A DNA stretch of 56,292 bases, taken from Deltaproteobacteria bacterium UBA4427. GTDB lineage: Bacteria; Myxococcota_A; UBA9160; UBA4427. The position numbers and the translations under genes are program-made. Shown one piece after another: positions 16,463 through 25,141 of this stretch; the first letter of the stretch is position 1, and each line of letters begins with the position of its first letter. Below the pieces are notes generated by a model. That model searched no databases. It was given only the letters and a program-made list of their open reading frames with translations, and was not told where the DNA came from. The stretch spans positions 1 to 56,292 of the forward strand of contig DGPZ01000174.1 in assembly GCA_002390675.1 (NCBI GenBank). The letters are read 5' to 3'.

Positions 16463-17280
16463 GAGCGTTGTCCGCTCTGTAAGACCCAGTCGTGCATCCG
16501 GCCGGGAAAGTCGGTCACGATCCCGTCGACGCCGCGCGAGAGCAGCGACTCGATCTCCCCGAGGTCATTAATCGTCCAGACATGAATGTCGACGCCGTGA
16601 GCATGCGCATGCTCAATTAATTCGGGCGTGGCCAGCGAATTGCCAGCGAACTCCGCAGGGATCTGCAGCGCCATCACGCCTTCCGGCATTTCGCCTTGTC
16701 CGAGTGCGCTCTGGACTGCACCTACAATCTCAGCCAGAGATGCACCCATGGCGGGGTCGACCGCATGTTCGGCGACCGCGGCACGAAGGTCCGTCATGAT
16801 CGGATCCTCACCTGCCGCGAGCAGTGTTCGATTGGACCGATCAAACCGCTCGACCAGATCGAGCGTCGCACGGATCGCGTCCGCGTCACGGCATTTGATC
16901 TCGAGATTGAATCGCGCGTCCGGGAAACGTTCGAAGGCGGATTCGAGTGAGGGTATCCGGTGGCCAAGGCCGCGGAAGGGCGTATCACCGGATTCATCTC
17001 TGAAGTTGTATCCCGCGTCTAGCACGGCGATTTCTGCCCAGTCGAGACTTGAGGCCGCGCCTGCACCGTTGGTAACTCGGCCAACATCCGGATCATGCAG
17101 GAGGATAGGGATACCGTCTCGCGTCACATGGAGATCGCTCTCTAGAATTTGCGCGCCTTGATCGAGCGCGGCTTCGAAGGCCGCGAGCGTATTCTCGGGG
17201 TGGGTCCCCGCCGCGCCGCGGTGGCCGATCACGACGGGGCGGTCGACTTCGAAAAACGGATGGATCGGGTGAGAGCTCAT
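16459..17280 (-). CDS. Glycerophosphodiester phosphodiesterase
   Basis: GDPD-family enzyme of 273 residues that hydrolyses glycerophosphodiesters to glycerol 3-phosphate and an alcohol. The TIM-barrel signature is plain: VIGHRGAAGTHPENTLAAF, metal ligands in ESDLHVTRDG and the histidine of LLHDP, later FNLEIKC, and near the end VHIWTIND-type sequence (DIHVWTINDLGEI) plus GVDGIVTDFP. No signal peptide, so cytosolic, like UgpQ. ATG 17280. It drives the coupled methyltransferase downstream. Confidence 0.93.
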   Translation of the reverse strand: MSSHPIHPFFEVDRPVVIGHRGAAGTHPENTLAAFEAALDQGAQILESDLHVTRDGIPILLHDPDVGRVTNGAGAASSLDWAEIAVLDAGYNFRDESGDTPFRGLGHRIPSLESAFERFPDARFNLEIKCRDADAIRATLDLVERFDRSNRTLLAAGEDPIMTDLRAAVAEHAVDPAMGASLAEIVGAVQSALGQGEMPEGVMALQIPAEFAGNSLATPELIEHAHAHGVDIHVWTINDLGEIESLLSRGVDGIVTDFPGRMHDWVLQSGQRS

Positions 17281-17303
17281 CGCGTTACGTTACCTTAGGA
17301 TGC

Positions 17304-17816
17304 ATGTCTGTACTGACCCGTGACGTGATCCTGCGCGAGCTTGATGAGGGGCGTCTCCGGATCGATCCCTTTGATTCCTCTCAAGTCGGCGTCGCATCAA
17401 TCGACCTCACGCTTGGCTCCGAGATCCGCGAGATCGTGAACGATGAGGCTGCAATTCGCGTCGAGGAAGAAACCGACTACCGCGACCACACGCGGGTCCT
17501 CGCGCTAGAGACTTCGTATAGGCTAGAGCCAGGCGTAACGATCCACGGCATCACAGCAGAGCACGTGACGCTTCCGAGTAATCTCTGCGGATTTCTAGAA
17601 GGCCGGAGCCGATTTGCTCGGCTGGGCCTAATGATCCACGTGACCTCAGCCTTCGTGCAACCCGGCGTGTCGAACCGACAAGTGCTTGAGATGAGCAACG
17701 TGTCTAGCCGTGCACTCGAAATAGTGCCTGGCGTGCGTGTTTGTCAACTCGTCCTTATGCACACCGACGGCGAGGCAAACTACCAAGGCCGTTTTCAGCA
17801 TCAAAGAGAGATCTGA
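17304..17816 (+). CDS. dcd: dCTP deaminase
   Basis: Trimeric enzyme producing dUTP from dCTP, feeding dTTP synthesis. The 170-residue protein is slightly shorter than E. coli Dcd. Family features: ASIDLTLGSEI near the N-terminus, the strongly conserved GRSRFARLGLMIHVTS with its arginines, and the catalytic glutamate in RQVLEMSN. ATG 17304, divergent from the glycerophosphodiesterase. Three bases beyond the stop begins a remnant of dtd. Confidence 0.92.
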   Translation: MSVLTRDVILRELDEGRLRIDPFDSSQVGVASIDLTLGSEIREIVNDEAAIRVEEETDYRDHTRVLALETSYRLEPGVTIHGITAEHVTLPSNLCGFLEGRSRFARLGLMIHVTSAFVQPGVSNRQVLEMSNVSSRALEIVPGVRVCQLVLMHTDGEANYQGRFQHQREI

Positions 17817-17819
17817 TCC

Positions 17820-17961
17820 GTGCGTGCCGTTGTGCAGCGCGTGTCCATCGAGAGCGTGGACGCCGGTCAGGTTCGTATCGCGGATACGGGAAATGATGCA
17901 GGTCTCTCTTGCGAATGAAGGGCCGATCACAATTCTTCTGGATACCGAGCGTTTATTCTGA
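17820..17961 (+). pseudogene. dtd: Remnant of dtd (D-aminoacyl-tRNA deacylase)
   Basis: The first codons, from GTG 17820, read MRAVVQRVSIESVDAGQVRI, matching the N-terminus of D-aminoacyl-tRNA deacylase (about MRAVVQRVSRASV). In another frame the last codons read MMQVSLANEGPITILLDTERLF without the first M, matching the Dtd C-terminus (about MQVSLVNDGPVTF). Both ends are in the correct order, but about 100 codons between them, including the VSQFTL and RPSF active-site blocks, are missing and the frame changes near 17885-17900. Dtd is normally about 145 residues. This is therefore a decayed gene with an internal deletion, directly behind dcd. Confidence 0.8.
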
Positions 17962-18135
17962 CTCCCGTTAAGCGTTCGGAAATTGTTTTTCGCGTGTTGA
18001 ACACGGAGGGGAACATCGATTTAGTTGCCGACCTCTCAATATCCGGCACACTCCTGAGTGGGGATTGTGAGAAGACGAGTGCCGTTGGGCTCGATTGAGT
18101 TCAACGAAGCTCACCATGAGAGGTTGGACGAATCC

Positions 18136-18624
18136 ATGAAGATCCAGATGAATCGCTCGGGCACGCGTTCGAGAACAGTCGATGTACGTGCGCCGCAGAC
18201 CGCGATGCGGAAGCTGATGACGGCGTTGCTCGTCGTCGCACTCTTGGGAGCGCCGTCGATCGGCTTCGCGGGAGAAGCCGCGAAGGAAACCGGACGAGAG
18301 GGTGCACTCGGTGCTGCCGCTGCGCTTTCGAGCTTGGTCTACGGGCCCGTGAAACTTGTTTATGCGACCGGCGGCTTGATCGTCGGTGCGTTCGCTTGGG
18401 CCTTTACGGCGGGCGACACGCAGGTCGCCACAAAGGTGTTCACACGTTCGCTGCGTGGAAACTACGTAGTCACGCCGGATCATCTTACGGGCGAACGTGA
18501 GTTGATCTTTATCGGCCGCGACGTCGGATCAGTAGAGGCTGGGAGTGCGGAAGCTGTGACTTCGTCGCAAACCGCTACGGAGGAAAAGACCGACGAGTCC
18601 GGCTACGACGAGATGGGCTGGTAA
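18136..18624 (+). CDS. Conserved hypothetical protein with signal-like N-terminus
   Basis: A 162-residue protein I recognise only as a type seen in deltaproteobacterial-like genomes; function unknown. After a basic leader comes a hydrophobic segment (LMTALLVVALLGAPSIGFAG) resembling a signal peptide, then GREGALGAAAALSS, a second hydrophobic stretch VYGPVKLVYATGGLIVG, and TRSLRGNYVVTPDHLTGE. The tail is acidic. ATG 18136 has GGA about seven bases upstream; ATG 18205 (MRKLM) would place the signal peptide at the very start and is a serious alternative. A terminator-like element follows. Confidence 0.65.
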   Translation: MKIQMNRSGTRSRTVDVRAPQTAMRKLMTALLVVALLGAPSIGFAGEAAKETGREGALGAAAALSSLVYGPVKLVYATGGLIVGAFAWAFTAGDTQVATKVFTRSLRGNYVVTPDHLTGERELIFIGRDVGSVEAGSAEAVTSSQTATEEKTDESGYDEMGW

Positions 18625-18647
18625 CCCGGTCGACTCAATTCATTTCG

Positions 18648-18669
18648 GGACGGCCTTCGCGGTCTTTTT
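18648..18669 (+). terminator. Weak intrinsic terminator-like element
   Basis: An imperfect stem (GAC-G-GC / GC-G-GTC) around a four-base loop is followed by TTTTT, 24 bases beyond the stop of the hypothetical gene. Short stem, so only moderate support. Confidence 0.4.
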
Positions 18670-18854
18670 GTTGCTGAGTTTGGATCACTTTGGGTGGATT
18701 GTAGGGCGGGGCATGACGGGTTCATGTCCCGCCTCTTTTTCGGAGTTTGGTCTGATGATTTCCATGCCTCGCCAGGGTTATTCCGGAGGCGCTGCATTCC
18801 GAGCCGCTATCGGTGGCGCGGAGCGAGGGGAGGCGTCACTCTCCTCCGGACCTT

Positions 18855-19628
18855 ATGTCTGATTTTGTCGCGCAGATTCCACTCGTCTTTGCCTCTGGCC
18901 TCATCTCCGTGCTCTCGCCTTGCGTGATGCCTTTGATGCCGGCCTACCTTTCACTCGTGTCCGGGGTTTCGGTCCAGGAACTGGGTGAGGGCGCAACCAA
19001 CCAAGAGCAGCGCGCCAAGGTGATGGAAGCGTGCCTTGGCTTCGTGTCGGGCTTCTCTGCCGTCTTTATCGTGCTGGGAGCCAGCGCGTTTGCTGCAGGT
19101 CGTTACCTCCGCGGCTTCCATCTCGACCTCTTCGGCTACGAGCTCGGCATCGCTCAACTCGCAGGCATTGTGATCATTGTATTCGGCCTTCACATGGCGG
19201 GCGCATTACGATTGTCCTGGCTGCTCCGGGACACGCGACTCGAACTCGATATGGGTGCCCCAGGATTCTTCGGCTCTTTCACGGTGGGGGCTGGCTTCGG
19301 CTTCGGATGGTCCCCCTGCATCGGACCCATTCTGGGAGCCGTCCTCACGCTGGCTGGGACTCGTGACACGGTCTTTGAAGGAATAGGCTTGCTTGCGATC
19401 TACTCGGCGGGCCTCGCTGTGCCCTTTTTGATCGCCGGATGGAGCATCGACTATTTCTTCACTGCCTTCGCTCGTGTCAAAAAGCATTTTCGCACCCTCG
19501 AAATCGTGTCCGGTGTGCTCCTGGTCGGCGTCGGCGTTTTACTTGCGAGCAATCAGCTAGCGCTCTTCAACACGTATTTCGGCTTCCTGAATGATATCGT
19601 TTTCGCAGCTGAGGAGATGCTGCAATGA
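18855..19628 (+). CDS. ccdA: Cytochrome c biogenesis / thiol-disulfide transporter CcdA
   Basis: Inner-membrane protein of 257 residues that carries electrons from cytosolic thioredoxin to periplasmic thiol-redox partners. About six to seven helices; the two redox cysteines sit in LSPCVMPLMP and GWSPCIGPILG, with the characteristic prolines. ATG 18855 starts close to the first helix (MSDFVAQIPLVFASGL); an upstream in-frame extension to 18813 is unlike the family. The last codons overlap the tlpA-like gene (ATGA), giving the classic ccdA-thioredoxin pair. Confidence 0.93.
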   Translation: MSDFVAQIPLVFASGLISVLSPCVMPLMPAYLSLVSGVSVQELGEGATNQEQRAKVMEACLGFVSGFSAVFIVLGASAFAAGRYLRGFHLDLFGYELGIAQLAGIVIIVFGLHMAGALRLSWLLRDTRLELDMGAPGFFGSFTVGAGFGFGWSPCIGPILGAVLTLAGTRDTVFEGIGLLAIYSAGLAVPFLIAGWSIDYFFTAFARVKKHFRTLEIVSGVLLVGVGVLLASNQLALFNTYFGFLNDIVFAAEEMLQ

Positions 19629-20179
19629 GAGGCCTGCTAGGCGGTCGTCGGTTTACGGCTCTATCTATTGCCTTAGCACTTTTGACTGCGGTTCTCGGGT
19701 GTTTCGATTCCTCGGCACCCGTAGATGACGCGGCACGGCGTGACGCGCCTGACTTCGAGCTGGTGCGCCTCGACGGTGTCCCAGTTTCGCTGGCGGAGCA
19801 TCACGGCAAGACGGTGATCCTGGATTTCTGGGCGACCTGGTGTGCACCGTGTGAAGTGCAGATGCCGGTGCTGCAGACGCTCTGGGAGAATCGTGGCGGC
19901 GAGGACCTGGTGGTGCTCGGGCTCTCGCTGGATACCGACCCGGCGGATGATGTGATCGAATGGCTGGGCAAGCGTGAGATCAGTTACCCGATCGCGATTG
20001 CCGAACAGCAGTTGGCCATCGACTACGGCGCTTGGGCCTACCCGACTCTGGTCGTGGTGGATCCAACGGGCGCGATCTACAAGGTCCATCAAGGTGTACT
20101 CAGCCGTCCCGAACTCGAGGACGTGCTGGACGAGATTCAGCGTGAATTCTCCGCGAAAGGGAAGGCGCCCTCAGCCTAG
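19625..20179 (+). CDS. TlpA/ResA-like thioredoxin-family lipoprotein
   Basis: Periplasm-facing thiol-disulfide protein of 184 residues. The N-terminus is a lipoprotein signal ending in the lipobox LLTAVLGC with C26 as the lipidated residue. The thioredoxin fold carries WCAPC (C73, C76) in LDFWATWCAPCEVQMPVL and the cis-proline in AYPTLVVVDPTG. It is the expected electron acceptor of CcdA and overlaps that gene by four bases; together they probably reduce apocytochrome c or other exported thiols. Confidence 0.92.
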   Translation: MRGLLGGRRFTALSIALALLTAVLGCFDSSAPVDDAARRDAPDFELVRLDGVPVSLAEHHGKTVILDFWATWCAPCEVQMPVLQTLWENRGGEDLVVLGLSLDTDPADDVIEWLGKREISYPIAIAEQQLAIDYGAWAYPTLVVVDPTGAIYKVHQGVLSRPELEDVLDEIQREFSAKGKAPSA

Positions 20180-20318
20180 TTCCGCTCCCCCGCGGCCGTT
20201 TCGCTGAACATACGGACGAGGGGACGATTTTTCGTCAGGAAGGCCTGGAGCGTGCTCTCAAGGCTTCTGTCCGCGCGGTCGAAAACTCCTTTCGAGCCGC
20301 CGCGTCAATGGCAGGCTC

Positions 20319-20972
20319 TTGGGGGGCGGTCCGCTGACTGTTGGGGAAACGACTCAGACCCAGACTCAAAATGCGTTTCAGCGTCATTTCGAAGATGGTG
20401 AAATCCTCTTCGACGAGGGCGACGAGGGCATCGAGCTCTATGTGATCCAGTCCGGGCGGGTAGAAATATCGAGGTCAGGGCTGGATGGGCCGCGCGTGGT
20501 CGCGCAGCTGAACCCCGGCGAATTTTTTGGCGAGATGAGCGCCGTACTCGGCGAGACACGTACGGCGCGCGCCGTTGCCGTCGGACCGACGGACGTGATC
20601 GAGCTCGACGGCGAAACCCTCGAAGCGATGTGCGTCGGCCGCCCGGAGATTGCGATCCGGATGATTCAGCGTCTCGCGCTTAGATTGATTAGCGCCGAAC
20701 GAAAACTGGCTGCTCTTGGGCTCGACGAGCTGATCGCACCTTTGGCGCGATATCTCTCTAGGCAGGCTGCCAAAGGCACCTCCGACGAACTGCGTCTTCG
20801 GACTTCGCTCAAGGACCTCGCCGCCGGATCGGGGCTCTCGATGCAGGAAACTCATCGCGCGCTTCATCATCTGATGGACGAAAAGCTGCTGCGGTTGGTC
20901 GAAGATGAATTGATTGCGCCTGACCCGGCAGCACTTTCGACTGCCATGAACCGATTTGCTCAGGCCAGTTAA
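20319..20972 (+). CDS. Crp/Fnr-type cyclic-nucleotide-binding regulator
   Basis: A 217-residue protein with an N-terminal cNMP-binding domain (about 20-135) and a C-terminal winged-helix-like region (about 150-215). The phosphate-binding cassette is intact-looking: GEFFGEMSAVLGETRTARAVAV, keeping FGE and RTA. The putative recognition region is SLKDLAAGSGLSMQETHRALHHL. The ligand and target genes are unknown. TTG 20319 is the only reasonable start in the frame; its ribosome binding site is weak, so the N-terminus is uncertain. It follows tlpA by 139 bases, which may contain its own promoter. Confidence 0.82.
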   Translation: MGGGPLTVGETTQTQTQNAFQRHFEDGEILFDEGDEGIELYVIQSGRVEISRSGLDGPRVVAQLNPGEFFGEMSAVLGETRTARAVAVGPTDVIELDGETLEAMCVGRPEIAIRMIQRLALRLISAERKLAALGLDELIAPLARYLSRQAAKGTSDELRLRTSLKDLAAGSGLSMQETHRALHHLMDEKLLRLVEDELIAPDPAALSTAMNRFAQAS

Positions 20973-21004
20973 ACCCTTTCCGTAGGCGCAATAGTGGGAG
21001 CTTT

Positions 21005-21026
21005 CTTGGCCCTCTCTTGGCCCTCT
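21005..21026. repeat. Tandem 11-bp duplication upstream of lptD
   Basis: CTTGGCCCTCT occurs twice in direct tandem in the 80-base gap between the Crp-like gene and lptD. It lies within the likely promoter or leader of lptD. No known function. Confidence 0.6.
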
Positions 21027-21052
21027 GCGCCGCCCTCAGGTAGCGTCCACCC

Positions 21053-23527
21053 GTGCAAAACGGGGGGCACGTGGCGCGAGGGGCCACCTCAATACTTGAA
21101 CTTCGAAGAATCATCGCGCTGCTTGCGGGTCTCAGCCTTTTCTTAGGCTTTGCCGGAGTCGTGGGTGCCGAGGATCGCGCGAGTCTCGACGAACCCTTCG
21201 AGATTACCGCCGACCGCATTGACTACGACGGCGTGCGCCAGCTCTATGTAGCGACCGGGCATGTGCGGATCGAGCAGACGGCGCGGAGCTTGGTCGCGGA
21301 TTGGGTTGCCTTCAGTACGGAGACGCTCATCGGTGTCGCTGAGGGCGGCGTCGAGCTGATCGACGGACGTGATGTTTTGCAGGCCGAGTTCATGGTTTTC
21401 GATGTCGACTCGCTTCAGGGAATGCTCTTTGAAGGCGGGATCGATACGGGAACCCAGGGATTCAAAATTCGCGCCGAGGAAATGATCCGCACCGGCAAGA
21501 ACCGCTTTCAGATGCGCGACGGCACCTTCACGTCGTGTCGCTGTCCGGACGGCGAACGGCTGCCATGGCATGTCCGCGCACGCGACGCCGACGTTGAACT
21601 CGGCGGCTACGGCACGGTCAAAAACGCAACCTTCGAGGTGTTAGGCGTACCGGTGTTGTGGATTCCCTGGGCGGTTTTCCCCGTCAAGAGCGACCGGGAA
21701 ACGGGGCTGCTCTTTCCTCAGATCGAATTTGCTGGCCGAAGCGGGGCCGGTGGAGGATTACCGTTCTTCTGGGCGGCACATCCCCAGTTGAACGTGACGC
21801 TCACCCCTCGCTACTACAGCGAACGCGGCTTTAAGGGCGACGCGGAACTCGAGTACGTATTCGGCGAACGCTCAGAGGGTGAACTCTTTGTCTCAGGATT
21901 GAATGACTCGCTTGAAGAGCCTTCCGGGGCGACCGCGGAATCGCGCTGGGGTGTTAAGTGGCTGCATGATCAGGAGTTGCCCTCGGAATGGCGCTGGCAG
22001 ACCAACCTGAATCTCACCTCCGATAATTTCTACAGCGATGACTTCAACGAATTCCGTCGCTATCGCCAATTTCGCTTCATCGAGTCGACCACGAGTCTGA
22101 ATCGAAGCTTTGGCGAGAGCGGAGGCTATGGCGTTATGGTCGGCGGGCGTTATGCGGATGATGTTCAGGGGCTCGAAATCCGCAACATCTCCTTCGTGGG
22201 TGACGTCGACTTTGTCGATACAGACGATTTCGTTCTGCAGCGCTTCGGCGAGGCGAGGGCGGATATCCAAGCGGGTGCACTCGTTGCACCTTTTGGAATC
22301 GAAGCGCGGCTCGATGCCGAGGCGATCCATTTTCAAGCGCTACGGAATCACGAAGCGATCTTCGACGATCAAGGAATCTTAGTAACGGCGAACGATGGCC
22401 GCTTTTATGATATTGGGATCGACGGGAGTATTGGCGTTCCCATTACCGGGTCGAGCATCACGCTCGGGGAAGGCGACGGCATCTTTCAGCCGGGTGAGGC
22501 GATTGGAGAACGCGGCACCCGAGTACTGCTTCATCCGCGGCTTGCTCGAAGCTTCCGCCTCGGAGACTTTGCCGAAGTCGTTCCAGAGATCGGTTGGCAA
22601 CAGACCCTCTACTCTACCGATGACCAAACTTTCGCGCAGCGAGGTTTAGTGACCGCACGGGTCGAAGCGCGGAATCGCTTTGCACGAGACTTTTCGACAG
22701 GCGCGGCCGGCAAGGGAGCGGTGGTCCGGCATGTTCTTGAGCCGCGGCTTGGTTGGGCGTATGTGTCGAGGCGACAGCAGGACCGCAATCCCCTTTTTGT
22801 TCCTCATGGCACGGTCTCGCAGAGGCGGATTCGCTCGTTGTCGCTTGAGAATCTCACCCGCAGCCCGTCCGATCGAATGGACGCGGCAAATCGAATCGTT
22901 CTCGGCGTCGGCCAGCGATTTTATTCCCGGTCGCGTTCACGCGCGCCACTTCGGCTTATGGCAGACGTGCAGACTGCGATTGACTGGGACTTTGCAGAAG
23001 GCGGGCTCGGTGGGATTTACCTGGATGCTCGCCTCCTGAATATCGGTCCCTTCCGCGCCCGCGTCGTAGCCGCTTTTGATCCAGGAGCGCCGGCCCTCGA
23101 CGAGGGGGGCTGGGATCTCGATTTCGTCAAGCGATTCAATAACCCCTGGGTGCGACGTATTCGGCTCGGCCTCGGCTATCGCTATCGCCGACCCATTCCG
23201 ATTTTCCTGCAATCGAACCGCGGTATCGGTTCTCTGCCAGACACCGACAAAGTCAGCCAGATCGACTTACGCAGCCAGATTCAGATCACGAGCCGAGTGC
23301 AGTTCCGAAGCTCGACCGTCTTCAAAATTGCGGCGGAAAACGAGTTTATTCGAAACCAAGGCGCGATCGAGTACGTATCTAAATGCCGCTGTTGGGCCAT
23401 TGGGGCCACGGTTGCCGTCGATCGCGTCGACGATGTCTCTGGCGGCCTGACCATCCGATTTATGGGATTGGGTGACGGAGTTAACGCACTGATGGACGGC
23501 GGCTTGGGATTCGGCCTCAACTTCTAG
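21053..23527 (+). CDS. lptD: LPS-assembly outer-membrane protein LptD (OstA)
   Basis: Outer-membrane beta-barrel that inserts lipopolysaccharide with LptE. The 824-residue protein has a signal peptide (about residues 19-40, LLAGLSLFLGFAGVVGA), an N-terminal LptA/OstA jellyroll (FEITADRIDYDGVRQLYVATGHVRIE is the family start), then the barrel. Cysteine pairs occur at the jellyroll edge (SCRCPDG) and near the C-terminus (SKCRCWAIG), reminiscent of the disulfides that join the two parts of E. coli LptD. It ends in a hydrophobic-aromatic LGFGLNF typical of outer-membrane barrels. GTG 21053 or GTG 21071 could be the start. trpE follows after 57 bases. Confidence 0.92.
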   Translation: MQNGGHVARGATSILELRRIIALLAGLSLFLGFAGVVGAEDRASLDEPFEITADRIDYDGVRQLYVATGHVRIEQTARSLVADWVAFSTETLIGVAEGGVELIDGRDVLQAEFMVFDVDSLQGMLFEGGIDTGTQGFKIRAEEMIRTGKNRFQMRDGTFTSCRCPDGERLPWHVRARDADVELGGYGTVKNATFEVLGVPVLWIPWAVFPVKSDRETGLLFPQIEFAGRSGAGGGLPFFWAAHPQLNVTLTPRYYSERGFKGDAELEYVFGERSEGELFVSGLNDSLEEPSGATAESRWGVKWLHDQELPSEWRWQTNLNLTSDNFYSDDFNEFRRYRQFRFIESTTSLNRSFGESGGYGVMVGGRYADDVQGLEIRNISFVGDVDFVDTDDFVLQRFGEARADIQAGALVAPFGIEARLDAEAIHFQALRNHEAIFDDQGILVTANDGRFYDIGIDGSIGVPITGSSITLGEGDGIFQPGEAIGERGTRVLLHPRLARSFRLGDFAEVVPEIGWQQTLYSTDDQTFAQRGLVTARVEARNRFARDFSTGAAGKGAVVRHVLEPRLGWAYVSRRQQDRNPLFVPHGTVSQRRIRSLSLENLTRSPSDRMDAANRIVLGVGQRFYSRSRSRAPLRLMADVQTAIDWDFAEGGLGGIYLDARLLNIGPFRARVVAAFDPGAPALDEGGWDLDFVKRFNNPWVRRIRLGLGYRYRRPIPIFLQSNRGIGSLPDTDKVSQIDLRSQIQITSRVQFRSSTVFKIAAENEFIRNQGAIEYVSKCRCWAIGATVAVDRVDDVSGGLTIRFMGLGDGVNALMDGGLGFGLNF

Positions 23528-23584
23528 GCAGTCTCGTGAAAGGGATTGCAGGATCGCTTGCCGCAGTCACCTCAAGGCCATAGA

Positions 23585-25141
23585 ATGAAAGGGTTTTTCG
23601 CTCCCTCCACCAGCAATCGCCCCCTGCGGGGTCAGGTTGCCTCGAGAACCCTACCCGTGCTCCGCACATCGCCCGAGCAGTTCGAGACGCTCGCCCAGCA
23701 GGGGACCCATGTTCCCGTGGTCCGAGAGATCCTCGCTGATCTCGACACCCCACTTTCCCTATTCCGCAAAATCGATGACGGTCGTACTGCGTTCTTGCTC
23801 GAGTCTGTGGAAGGCGGCGAAAAGTGGGCGCGGTACAGCTTCCTTGGTGTCGGCGCGCGCGCGATGTTCCGTGCACATGGCAGTCGCGTCGAGTGGACCG
23901 AGAACGGCGAAACGGAAGTGCTCGACGAAGGCGGTGATCCTCTAGAAATTCTTCGTGATCGTCTGCGGGCTTACGAAGCCGTGCAGCCGACCGACTTCCC
24001 CTTGCCGCGATTCATAGGCGGGGCGGTCGGCATGATCGGTTACGACTGGGTTCGATTCGTCGAAAATATTCCTGACGGGAACCCGGACAAGATCGGCTTG
24101 CCTGACGCGTTCTTCGTGCTCCCCGAGTTCGTGGTCGTCTACGACAACGTTCGACATACCGCCTTGATCGTCGTGCACGCGCAAATTGACGAGGCCGGAT
24201 CCTCTGCGGCTTACAAGGAAGCGCAGTCGCAGATCGAGTCGATGGTCGATCGAATTCGAGAGCCCTTGGTGGCGGACCCGCGCATGCCCGCGGTGACCGA
24301 GCCGATGGAAGTCGAGCGCAGCATGTCGGAGTCTCATTTCCACGACATCGTCAACCGAGCCAAGGAATACATCGAAGCGGGCGATGTTTTTCAAGTCGTG
24401 CTCGCGCAGCAGTTTCAGCTTCCGCTTCAAGTCGATCCCTTTTCGATCTATCGGCACCTGCGCGTGATCAATCCAAGCCCCTACATGTTCTTTATTCGCA
24501 TGGAAGATGCTGTGCTCGTCGGCTCGTCGCCGGAAATCCTCGTTCGACTCGAAGGCGAGCGGATCGACGTGAGGCCGCTCGCCGGGACGCGATGGAGGGG
24601 AGAGACCCCAGAGGAAGATCGCCAGCTCGAGATCGATCTACTTGAAGATCCCAAGGAACGTGCTGAGCATCTTATGCTCGTCGACCTCGGTCGCAACGAC
24701 GTCGGTCGCGTGGCCGAAATCGGCTCCGTCGAGCTCGATGAGTACGCCCAGGTCGAACGCTATTCCCATGTGATGCATATCGTTTCGAACGTGCACGGAA
24801 AGCTTCGCCCGGATCATGACTGGTTAGACGTTCTTCGTGCGACATTCCCTGCCGGTACGCTTTCGGGTGCGCCCAAGGTTCGCGCGATGGAGATCATCGA
24901 CGAACTTGAGACCGTGCGCCGTGGCTTCTTTGGAGGCTGCTGTGGCTACCTCGATTACTCCGGGAACATGGATATGGCAATCACGATTCGCACGATGGTT
25001 GCGAAGGACGGCAAAGTCACAATGGGAGCTGGGGCGGGCATCGTCGCCGACAGCATCCCCGAAAATGAGTTTGAAGAGACAATGAATAAGTCGCGCGCCG
25101 TATTGCAGGCGATCGATCTCGCGCGGGAGGGTATCGACTGA
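23585..25141 (+). CDS. trpE: Anthranilate synthase component I
   Basis: Makes anthranilate from chorismate with TrpG. The 518-residue protein carries LLES within AFLLESVEGGEKWARYSFLG, the motif that shapes the tryptophan feedback site and favours TrpE over PabB. The chorismate-binding core includes GDVFQVVLAQQF, RPLAGTRWRG, ELMLVDLGRNDVGRV-like sequence (HLMLVDLGRNDVGRVAEIG) and FPAGTLSGAPKVRAMEIIDE. ATG 23585 is preceded by AAGG at seven bases; the frame is open to TTG 23546 but that has no proper spacing. It overlaps trpG by one base (TGATG). Confidence 0.96.
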   Translation: MKGFFAPSTSNRPLRGQVASRTLPVLRTSPEQFETLAQQGTHVPVVREILADLDTPLSLFRKIDDGRTAFLLESVEGGEKWARYSFLGVGARAMFRAHGSRVEWTENGETEVLDEGGDPLEILRDRLRAYEAVQPTDFPLPRFIGGAVGMIGYDWVRFVENIPDGNPDKIGLPDAFFVLPEFVVVYDNVRHTALIVVHAQIDEAGSSAAYKEAQSQIESMVDRIREPLVADPRMPAVTEPMEVERSMSESHFHDIVNRAKEYIEAGDVFQVVLAQQFQLPLQVDPFSIYRHLRVINPSPYMFFIRMEDAVLVGSSPEILVRLEGERIDVRPLAGTRWRGETPEEDRQLEIDLLEDPKERAEHLMLVDLGRNDVGRVAEIGSVELDEYAQVERYSHVMHIVSNVHGKLRPDHDWLDVLRATFPAGTLSGAPKVRAMEIIDELETVRRGFFGGCCGYLDYSGNMDMAITIRTMVAKDGKVTMGAGAGIVADSIPENEFEETMNKSRAVLQAIDLAREGID

